Assembly (NCBI RefSeq): GCF_950097975.1
Contig: NZ_CATNHF010000032.1
Coordinates: 62,001-126,000 of the forward strand
Direction of reading: 5' to 3'
DNA length: 64,000 nucleotides
DNA from: Microbacterium sp. T2.11-28
GTDB lineage: Bacteria > Actinomycetota > Actinomycetes > Actinomycetales > Microbacteriaceae
The notes under the pieces were generated by a model. That model saw only the letters and a program-made list of their open reading frames with translations, was not told the origin of the DNA and ran no database searches. Below, in pieces: positions 16,627 through 23,532 of the stretch (positions are counted from its first letter, which is position 1; each line of letters starts with the position of its first letter). Position numbers and translations under genes: made by a program.

Positions 16627-18036
16627 ATGACGAACACCGCGACCATCACCGGCGATCAGGCCACCTGTGTGGACGCCGTGGTCGACGAGCTCGTCGAGAT
16701 CCAGCGACGGCGCGCCGCGCTGTACGCGGAAGAAGCCGCGATTCTCGCCCGCGCGGTCGAGATCGCCCGCGACCAGGACGATGCGCCGGGTCCGTCGGAG
16801 ATTCGAGACATTCCGATCCGCTCGATGGCCGCGCAGATCGGTGCCGCACTGCGCGTCTCGGATCGGACGGTGCAGCGGCATCTCTCGGATGCCGTCGTGC
16901 TGACGACCCGCTTCCCGGCCACCCACGCGGCGCTCGCGGCGGGGACGGTTTCGGTCGCGCATGCGCGTGTGGTCGTGGAGCACGGGCAGGCGATCGACGA
17001 TGACGACCCGCGCGCCGCCTACGAGGCGGCGGTGCTGGAGATCGCGCGGCGGGAGACCTCCGGCCGGTTGAAGCCCGCCGCACGGCTGCTGGCCGCACGG
17101 CTGCACGCGATCCCGCTGGACGGTCGCCACGTCGAGGCCGCATCACGCCGGTCCGTGTGGGTGCGTGACCTGGAGGACGGGATGGCGGAGCTGGTCGCGA
17201 CCCTGCCCGCGCACCTCGCGCACGGCATCCGCGATCGCCTCGACCAGTATGCAAGACGGGCGATGGGCGTTCACCAGAACGCGGGTACGGGCGGGGAGCT
17301 GCCCGATGAGACGCTCTTCGGCGAGCCGACCGCGCGCGATCGCCGCGGGGTCGAAGAGATCCGCGCGGATGTGTTCGCCGACCTGCTCCTCACCGGGCAC
17401 GCCACACCAGAGAGCAGCAACGCCTCGATCCCCGAGGGGGAGGCGATCGTCGCGCACGTGCAACTGACGGTCCCCGTACTGACGGTCCTCGGCGTCGACA
17501 CGACTCCCGCGGAGCTCACCGGCCACGCACCGATCGACACCGCTACAGCTCTGCGGCTCGCGGCGACCGCGCCGGGATGGGACCGGGTGCTGACCCATCC
17601 CGTGACCGGCACGGTGCTCGCGGTGGACCGGTACCGGCCGAGCGATCAGCTGAAACGGGCGCTCCGGGTCCGTGATGAGCACTGTCGGTTCCCCGGGTGC
17701 CGGGTTCCGGTGCGAAGGTGCGACATCGATCACACCACCGCGCGAGAACACGACGGACCCACCGAACTCGGCAACCTCGCGCACCTGTGCCGCCGCCATC
17801 ACACCTTGAAACATCATTCGGCATGGCGCGTGAGACAGGCCGCGGATGGAGTGCTCCACTGGACCAGCCCGACCGGTCGGACCTACCCCGACCGGCCCGC
17901 ACGCACGCTGGTGTTCACATCCGACGCCGACCCCGGCCCCGCCCCGAGACCAGGGTCGTCGCCGAACTCGACTCGCCCTTCTGACGACGCCACCGTCGTC
18001 GACGCCGCGGTCGCCGCCGTCCTCGCCGCGCACTGA
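16627..18036 (+). CDS. DUF222 / HNH endonuclease (13E12 repeat family)
   Basis: Protein of 469 residues. A long helical DUF222 domain (about 10-330) precedes an HNH nuclease: CRFPGC, then CDIDHTTAREHDGP, then NLAHLCRRHHTLKH, with both zinc-ribbon cysteine pairs and the catalytic DH. These genes are multi-copy in many actinobacteria and resemble the mycobacterial 13E12 repeats; function is uncertain but a mobile origin is suspected (family knowledge). Start at 16627 is chosen as MTNTATITGDQ; the frame is open further upstream. Confidence 0.92.
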   Translation: MTNTATITGDQATCVDAVVDELVEIQRRRAALYAEEAAILARAVEIARDQDDAPGPSEIRDIPIRSMAAQIGAALRVSDRTVQRHLSDAVVLTTRFPATHAALAAGTVSVAHARVVVEHGQAIDDDDPRAAYEAAVLEIARRETSGRLKPAARLLAARLHAIPLDGRHVEAASRRSVWVRDLEDGMAELVATLPAHLAHGIRDRLDQYARRAMGVHQNAGTGGELPDETLFGEPTARDRRGVEEIRADVFADLLLTGHATPESSNASIPEGEAIVAHVQLTVPVLTVLGVDTTPAELTGHAPIDTATALRLAATAPGWDRVLTHPVTGTVLAVDRYRPSDQLKRALRVRDEHCRFPGCRVPVRRCDIDHTTAREHDGPTELGNLAHLCRRHHTLKHHSAWRVRQAADGVLHWTSPTGRTYPDRPARTLVFTSDADPGPAPRPGSSPNSTRPSDDATVVDAAVAAVLAAH

Positions 18037-18069
18037 TCCGTCCCCGCTGAGCTCCCGCTCGGCGTCGCC

Positions 18070-18498
18070 TCAGCCGGGGAGGAAGTTCTCCCGCGCGAGA
18101 GGAGCGATCTCGATCGCGTCGGCCTCCGCGCGGCTCACCCAGCGCAGCTCCTCGATCTCGGCCCGCACGGCCGGCTGCTGGTCGCCGATGTCGGCGACGA
18201 AGACGTCGGCGACGACGAGGAATCCCGGCTCGTTCGCCGCTGCGGCGGTGAAGGTCCCGAGGCCGTCGAGGTCGTCGGGGGAGAGGCGGATGCCGAGCTC
18301 CTCCTCGAGTTCGCGGCTGAGCGTCTCGGCGGCGCTCTCGCCCGGCTCGGGCTTGCCCCCCGGCTGCATGAAGGCGGTGGTGCCCGCCTTGCGCACGAGC
18401 AGCAGCCGGCCCTCGGCGTCGACGATGACCGCCGCCGAGACGTGGATGCGGCGCACGGGGTATTCGGCGGAGGCTTCGTCGGAGGCGGAGGAGGTCAC
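18070..18498 (-). CDS. NUDIX hydrolase
   Basis: Protein of 142 residues with a complete Nudix box, GGKPEPGESAAETLSRELEE at residues 47-66 followed by ELGI (GX5EX7REUXEEXGU). Residues upstream (VSAAVIVDAEGRLLLVRKAG) form the standard first strands. Substrate unknown; MutT/ADP-ribose type housekeeping is likely. Divergent from the SDR gene starting at 18546 with only 47 bases between. Confidence 0.92.
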   Translation of the reverse strand: MTSSASDEASAEYPVRRIHVSAAVIVDAEGRLLLVRKAGTTAFMQPGGKPEPGESAAETLSRELEEELGIRLSPDDLDGLGTFTAAAANEPGFLVVADVFVADIGDQQPAVRAEIEELRWVSRAEADAIEIAPLARENFLPG

Positions 18499-18534
18499 CG
18501 CCGCACCGTAACAGGTGCGCGTCCGCCGCCGACG

Positions 18535-18546
18535 TAGAATCGCATG
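18535..18546 (+). promoter_or_regulatory. -10 element for a leaderless start
   Basis: TAGAAT at 18535-18540 fits TANNNT and ends five bases before the GTG start at 18546. There is no ribosome binding site, so a leaderless transcript is likely. The -35 is not clear. Confidence 0.4.
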
Positions 18547-20024
18547 TGCCCGCCGAACTGCCCGACTCCGCCGCCCCGTCCTCGGGCATCGCCCCCGACG
18601 AGCTGGAGATCGCGCTCAAGGTGCTCCGCCAGGTCGCCGCGATCGACCAGCGGCACCCCGACTTCATCACGCTCCGCAAGGCCACCTCGCACCTCTTCAA
18701 GGCCGCCAAGAAGGAGCGCCGGCGCGAGATCCGCGAGGCCGTGGCCGATGCCGACCGGGCCGTGGTCGCCGCGACGGCCACCGGGGCGCCGGATCGCATC
18801 GACGACGAGACGCGCGGCATCCCGATCAGCTCGGCGACCACCGCGCCGATCGCCGGCACGCTGCTGAAGGCGCGCGGCTGCTACATCTGCAAGCAGCCGT
18901 ACACGATCGTCGACGCGTTCTACCACCAGCTGTGCCCCGCCTGCGCGGCGATGAGCCACGCCAAGCGCGACGCGCGCACCGACCTGACCGGCCGGCGCGC
19001 GCTGCTGACGGGCGGGCGGGCCAAGATCGGCATGTACATCGCGCTGCGCCTGCTGCGCGACGGCGCGCACACCACGATCACGACGCGCTTCCCGCGCGAC
19101 GCCGTCCGTCGCTTCCGCAGCCTTCCCGACGCGTCCGACTGGATCGACCGGCTGAAGATCGTCGGCATCGACCTGCGCGACCCGGCGCAGGTCATCGGTC
19201 TCGCCGACGACGTCGCCGCCGCCGGGCACCTCGACATCCTCATCAACAACGCCACGCAGACCGTGCGCCGCTCGCCGGGCGCGTACCAGCCTCTCGTCGA
19301 CGCCGAACTGGCCCCGCTGCCGACGGGACCGCTGCCGGAGCTCGTCACCTTCGGGCACACGAACGACCGCCACCCGCAGGCGCTGGAGCGCTCGGTGAGC
19401 GCGCACCCGATCCTGGCCGCCGCCGCCTCGCGCGCCGACGAGCTCACCGAGCAGGCGATGGCCGCGGGATCGAGCTCGCTGGAGCGCCTCGCCGCCGGCA
19501 CCGCCATCGACGCCGGCGGGCTCATCCCCGACGTCGACCACGTCAACTCCTGGACCCAGCGCGTCGGCGAGGTCGACCCGCTCGAGATGCTCGAGGTGCA
19601 GCTGGCGAACACCACGGCTCCCTTCCTCCTCGTCTCACGGCTGCGCGCGTCGCTGGCGGCGAGCCCCGCGCGCCGCACCTACGTCGTGAACGTGAGCGCC
19701 ATGGAGGGGGTGTTCGGCCGCGGCTACAAGGGGCCCGGGCACCCGCACACCAACATGGCGAAGGCGGCGGTCAACATGCTCACCCGCACGAGCGCCCGCG
19801 AGATGTTCGAGACCGACGGCATCCTCATGACGAGCGTCGACACCGGGTGGATCACCGACGAGCGCCCGCATCCGACGAAGGTGCGCCTGGCGGAGGAGGG
19901 CTTCCACGCGCCGCTCGATCTCGTCGACGGTGCGGCGCGGGTGTACGACCCGATCGTGCGGGGAGAGGCCGGCGAGGACCTTTTCGGGGTCTTCCTGAAG
20001 GACTACGCACCGGGCGCATGGTGA
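18546..20024 (+). CDS. SDR-fold protein with zinc ribbon and altered active site
   Basis: Protein of 492 residues, much longer than a normal SDR. Residues 1-110 include a CYICKQPY ... LCPACAAM four-cysteine zinc knuckle. A Rossmann domain follows (RRALLTGGRAKIGMYIALRL, DILINNATQT), interrupted by a long insertion (about residues 250-350). The catalytic YxxxK position reads TNMAK (HTNMAKAAVNM): Tyr is replaced by Thr, while Lys stays. Relatives with HTNMAK occur in plants and bacteria (recollection, not checked). The family reaction is unknown. The last codons overlap the next gene's start. Confidence 0.8.
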   Translation: MPAELPDSAAPSSGIAPDELEIALKVLRQVAAIDQRHPDFITLRKATSHLFKAAKKERRREIREAVADADRAVVAATATGAPDRIDDETRGIPISSATTAPIAGTLLKARGCYICKQPYTIVDAFYHQLCPACAAMSHAKRDARTDLTGRRALLTGGRAKIGMYIALRLLRDGAHTTITTRFPRDAVRRFRSLPDASDWIDRLKIVGIDLRDPAQVIGLADDVAAAGHLDILINNATQTVRRSPGAYQPLVDAELAPLPTGPLPELVTFGHTNDRHPQALERSVSAHPILAAAASRADELTEQAMAAGSSSLERLAAGTAIDAGGLIPDVDHVNSWTQRVGEVDPLEMLEVQLANTTAPFLLVSRLRASLAASPARRTYVVNVSAMEGVFGRGYKGPGHPHTNMAKAAVNMLTRTSAREMFETDGILMTSVDTGWITDERPHPTKVRLAEEGFHAPLDLVDGAARVYDPIVRGEAGEDLFGVFLKDYAPGAW

Positions 20025-20239
20025 GGCTCCCCGCGCCGGGACGCCGGGTCGTCGTCCGCTACCTCCTGCCGAGCGGGCAGGCCACCGATGCGCTGGGGGA
20101 GCTCCTGAGCGCGGACGACGAGACGGTCGTCGTCGACGGGAAGCGCGGCATCGAGCGGATCGCGGTGTCGGACATCGTCGCGGCCAAGGAGGTCCCGCCC
20201 CCGCCCGCGCCGCGCCCCCGCCGTCCGATCGGCGGCTGA
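20018..20239 (+). CDS. small SH3-like protein (Rv0428c N-terminal-domain type)
   Basis: Protein of 73 residues starting MVRLPAPGRRVVVRYLLPSG and including GELLSADDETVVVDGKRG, the strand-turn-strand pattern of the SH3-like N-terminal domain of Rv0428c-type GNAT proteins. Here it stands alone without the acetyltransferase domain and ends in a proline/arginine tail. The start overlaps the SDR stop (ATGGTGA), so the two genes are coupled. A direct-direct-inverted repeat element starts 20 bases after its stop. Confidence 0.7.
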   Translation: MVRLPAPGRRVVVRYLLPSGQATDALGELLSADDETVVVDGKRGIERIAVSDIVAAKEVPPPPAPRPRRPIGG

Positions 20240-20258
20240 ACGGCCCCGTCCGCGTTCC

Positions 20259-20341
20259 GGTGACAGTCGTTGCCGCCTCGGACGCGATCGGGTGACAGTC
20301 GTCGTCGCCTCGGCGGCCGGGAACCGGCAACGACTGCCACC
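20259..20341 (+). repeat. direct-direct-inverted element A
   Basis: GGTGACAGTCGTTGCCGC at 20259, a second copy GGTGACAGTCGTCGTCGC at 20291, and an inverted copy CCGGCAACGACTGCCACC at 20324-20341. The inverted copy can pair with either direct copy (16 of 17 with the first). It starts 20 bases after a stop codon. Same architecture as the elements at 35560 and 63115. Confidence 0.75.
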
Positions 20342-20418
20342 CGTCCCGTCTGTGGCGACACCGGAGACACGTCCGTCGGCCGACCGGCGCAGCCCGCCCC
20401 GTGAGGCACACTGATCGC

Positions 20419-21417
20419 ATGCCCATCGTCGACAACGCCGTGTACGTCGGAGGTCACCGGATCCGCAACCCGGAGAGCCTCGAGCAGACGTTCGAGCACA
20501 TGCGCGACAACAAGGGGATGGCCTGGATCGGTCTGCTCCGTCCCACGGAGGAGGAGATCCACGCGGTCGCCGCCGAGTTCTCGCTCCATCCGCTCGCGGT
20601 CGAGGACGCCCTGTCGGGGCATCAGCGCGCCAAGCTCGAGCGGTACGGCGACGTCCTGTTCGCGGTGCTGCGGCCCGCGCGCTACGTCGAGTCCTCCGAG
20701 ACCGTCGAGTTCGGCGAGCTCCACATCTTCGTGGGGCCGGACTTCGTCGTGACGGTGCGCCATGCCGAGGTGCCCGATCTCGCGCGCGTGCGCTCCCGCA
20801 TGGAGTCCCAGCCCGACCTGCTGGGGTCCGGCCCCGAGGCGGTGCTCTACGCGATCCTCGACGAGGTCGTCGACGAGTACCTGCCGGTCACGGAGGGCCT
20901 GCAGAACGACGTCGACGAGATCGAGGACGCCCTGTTCGACGCCGGGTCGCCCCAGCTCTCGCGCCGCATCTACGACCTGTCGCGCGAGCTCATCCACTTC
21001 CAGCGCGCGGCCGATCCGCTGCGCGACATGCTGGAGTCCCTGCTGCGCGGCGGCGAGAAGTACGGCGTCGACATCGAGCTGCAGCGGTCGCTGCGCGACG
21101 TGCTCGACCACACGCTGCGGATCACGGACAAGCTCACCGCGCTCCGCTCCATCCTCGACAACGCGCTCACCCTCAACGCGACGCTCGTGACGCAGCGCCA
21201 GACCGACACCGCCCTGATGCAGAACGAGCAGGTGAAGAAGATCTCCGGATGGGCCGCGATCCTCTTCGGCCCGACCCTCGTCGGCACGATCTACGGCATG
21301 AACTTCACGCACATGCCCGAACTCGACTGGGTGTGGGGATACCCGCTCGCCCTGCTCGCGATGGCGGGGACCTCCGTGGCGCTGTGGGCCACCTTCAAGT
21401 CGCGGAAGTGGCTATAG
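20419..21417 (+). CDS. corA: CorA-type magnesium/cobalt transporter
   Basis: Protein of 332 residues from the ATG at 20419. Long soluble alpha/beta N-terminal domain, stalk helix, and two C-terminal membrane helices with the invariant GMN motif (YGMNFTHMPELDW) at the end of the first. Mediates Mg2+ uptake across the inner membrane as a pentamer (family knowledge). An in-frame GTG at 20401 is an alternative start. Single-gene unit. Confidence 0.94.
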   Translation: MPIVDNAVYVGGHRIRNPESLEQTFEHMRDNKGMAWIGLLRPTEEEIHAVAAEFSLHPLAVEDALSGHQRAKLERYGDVLFAVLRPARYVESSETVEFGELHIFVGPDFVVTVRHAEVPDLARVRSRMESQPDLLGSGPEAVLYAILDEVVDEYLPVTEGLQNDVDEIEDALFDAGSPQLSRRIYDLSRELIHFQRAADPLRDMLESLLRGGEKYGVDIELQRSLRDVLDHTLRITDKLTALRSILDNALTLNATLVTQRQTDTALMQNEQVKKISGWAAILFGPTLVGTIYGMNFTHMPELDWVWGYPLALLAMAGTSVALWATFKSRKWL

Positions 21418-21478
21418 GGCGCGGCCGGAGCGGCTGGAGGGCGCGGCCCTCAGCCGCTCCGGGGCGCCGCGAGGCGAC

Positions 21479-22429
21479 CTACTTCATCGCCCCGAAGACG
21501 TTGTCGATATCGGCCATCTCCATCTCGGCGGTCGCCTCGATGAGCGCCCGCAGCTCGGCATCCGCGCCGGGGGAGAACTCCTCGGGACGCTCGGGCGCGA
21601 TCTCCGACGGGACGCCGGCCGGGGCCTGCTGAGAGCCGTCGAGCTCCGTGCCGTCGGCCGACGGCGACATGCCCTGGAAGATGCGGCCGGCTTCGGACTG
21701 GTTGCCGAGGTCGAACGTGTACTGGACGCTCTGCAGCCCCCTGTCGACGAGCTCCTTGACCTCGGGGAACTGCTCCGCGTTGGTCTTCGGGATCGGCAGG
21801 GCCGTGCGCCAGTTGACGCCGAGGGTCTCGAGCGCCTTCGCGAACGCGTTCTCGTGCGCCTGGTCGCGGACGATGAGATACGAGATCGTCGAGCGGGCCG
21901 TCTTGTTGGACGTCATCTCGTAGAGGCGGCACTTCTGCAGGCGACCGGTGGACTCCAGCATCAGGTTGTACAGCAGATCCAGCGTCAGGTTCCCGGAGTT
22001 GTAGACGTAGCTCCCGCTCCACGGGTTGCCGGCGGCGTCCACCGGGAGCGCGCCCTGCGCGCCCACGAGGTAGTGGTGGATGTTGGACTCCGACAGCGCG
22101 ATGTCGAGCGGGGTCGCGCCGCCCGCGCCGGGCTGATCGACGGGGTCGGCGGGCTTGCCGGTGTAGCGCGGCGAGCCGTCGAGCAGGCGCGAGATCGTCG
22201 TGCCGATGAGCTCGACGTGGCTGATCTCCTCGGTGCCGACGCCCTGGATGAGGTCGCGGTACGGCTTGGCCGACGCGCCCCGGAAGTTCATGCTCTGGAA
22301 GAGGTACTGCATCATCGTGCGCATCTCGCCGAACTGACCGCCGAGCCCCTCCTGCAGCGCGTTGGCGGCCGCGGGATCCGGCTCGTCCTGTGCGATGTCG
22401 TTGATCCATTGCTGCAGGTGGAAGTACAT
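21479..22429 (-). CDS. manganese catalase
   Basis: Di-manganese ferritin-like catalase of 316 residues decomposing H2O2. Metal ligands are in GQFGEMRTMMQYLFQS, GTEEISHVELIG (E and ExxH) and RDQAHENAFAKAL. The ATG at 22429 is preceded by a strong GAGGAGG; the open frame further upstream is not protein-like. The C-terminal 70 residues are a flexible acidic tail. Probably the last gene of a three-gene unit with the small acidic protein and the SRPBCC protein. Confidence 0.94.
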   Translation of the reverse strand: MYFHLQQWINDIAQDEPDPAAANALQEGLGGQFGEMRTMMQYLFQSMNFRGASAKPYRDLIQGVGTEEISHVELIGTTISRLLDGSPRYTGKPADPVDQPGAGGATPLDIALSESNIHHYLVGAQGALPVDAAGNPWSGSYVYNSGNLTLDLLYNLMLESTGRLQKCRLYEMTSNKTARSTISYLIVRDQAHENAFAKALETLGVNWRTALPIPKTNAEQFPEVKELVDRGLQSVQYTFDLGNQSEAGRIFQGMSPSADGTELDGSQQAPAGVPSEIAPERPEEFSPGADAELRALIEATAEMEMADIDNVFGAMK

Positions 22430-22548
22430 GCGACGCCTCCTCGAGACGGGGGGTAGGGGTCTGCACAGCATGCGCGCCGTCCGCCCGTCCGCCGTCGCCC
22501 TCGACGGGGCACCGGGGGCGGCGTACACTCGCGCGCCCCCGCGACGCG

Positions 22549-22746
22549 TCAGGCCTCGCCGTCGGCCTCGGGCTGCCCGGGACCCGGTCCGGGGCGGGCG
22601 ATCGCGTCGTCGGCGATGTCGATGCGCGTGTTCCCGTCGTGCTCGGAGACGACGTAGTGCGACTCGGCCACGGGTGCGCCGCGGTCCTCGGGGTCGGTGA
22701 CGCCCTCGGTCTCGTCGCGATCGAGGTCTTCTCGGGGGTCGGTCAT
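22549..22746 (-). CDS. small acidic hypothetical protein, 65 aa
   Basis: Acidic, probably disordered protein (MTDPREDLDRDETEGVTDPE ... ) with a conserved-looking centre ESHYVVSEHDGNTRIDIADD. Its start overlaps the SRPBCC stop by four bases and it lies 120 bases before the Mn-catalase. Function unknown; context suggests a stress role. Confidence 0.7.
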   Translation of the reverse strand: MTDPREDLDRDETEGVTDPEDRGAPVAESHYVVSEHDGNTRIDIADDAIARPGPGPGQPEADGEA

Positions 22747-23222
22747 GCGTCCAGCTCCTGTCGGTGGGGGCGGTCTCGGTCGAGGGGGCGGCCGGCATCG
22801 TGCTCGGCGAGCAGCGCGAGGCGGCGGAGCGTCTCGCGGTTGCGGAGGAACAGCAGCGGCTCGAGCAGGTCGCGCAGCCACGCGGCGGGTCCGGAGACCG
22901 GCGTCTCGCGGATGTGGACCGTGCACCCGGTACCGCGGGACTCGATGGTGAGCTCGACGCGGGCGGCGCCCATCGGCCAGCCGCGCGCCGTGAGGACGAG
23001 CCTGCGGTCCGGCTCGCACTCCTCGACCGTCGTCGTGTCGTTCACGAGCGCCGGCCAGGCGCCGAACGAGTGGTGCAGCCGTGCTCCGGGCTGAGGCCAG
23101 GCGGCGGCCACGTCGCGCATGCGCGCCGCGCCGACCACCCAGGCCGGGTACAGCCAGCCGTCCGCGAGCACGGCGAAGACCGCCGCCGGGGGACAGCGGA
23201 AGTGTCGGACGTTGCGCGACAT
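22743..23222 (-). CDS. SRPBCC (START/polyketide cyclase-like) protein
   Basis: Protein of 159 residues of the helix-grip fold: MSRNVRHFRCPPAAVFAVLAD start, then the lipid-cavity strands (TTTVEECEPDRRLVLTARG, ARVELTIESRGTGCTVHIRE). Such proteins bind hydrophobic ligands or act as chaperones. Start at 23222 is backed by AAGGA. First gene of the unit that ends with the Mn-catalase. Confidence 0.85.
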   Translation of the reverse strand: MSRNVRHFRCPPAAVFAVLADGWLYPAWVVGAARMRDVAAAWPQPGARLHHSFGAWPALVNDTTTVEECEPDRRLVLTARGWPMGAARVELTIESRGTGCTVHIRETPVSGPAAWLRDLLEPLLFLRNRETLRRLALLAEHDAGRPLDRDRPHRQELDA

Positions 23223-23532
23223 GGCGATCCTTCCGTCGTTGCCGCGAGCGTAGGCGCGCCGGCTCCCCGGCCGCGACGGGATTGTCGCGCGCGTCCCGAT
23301 GCCGTATGGTCGCCCGGCCGCGGCGTGCGGCCCTGCGACTCCGGAAGCCTGCGGCGGCCCGCCGCCGGTACGCAACGTGGGCCCCGCCGGTACCTAATTC
23401 CGCGCGTGTGGTCAGTCCTCGCGCGGCGGCCCGCCGAGGATCGGACGGCGGGCGTGCGGACGGGTCCCTTCTGCGCCGGCCGACATGAGGTCTACGTTTG
23501 CGTCAGGAGCGTGCGTGAGGAAGCGGGAGCTC
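23223..23532. other. divergent intergenic region
   Basis: Separates the SRPBCC unit from the LuxR-type regulator. No gene seen. It contains GC-rich short inverted repeats (for example GGCGGCCCGCCGCC at about 23353) and two CCGGTAC copies near 23367 and 23388. No convincing -35/-10 pair. Confidence 0.4.
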
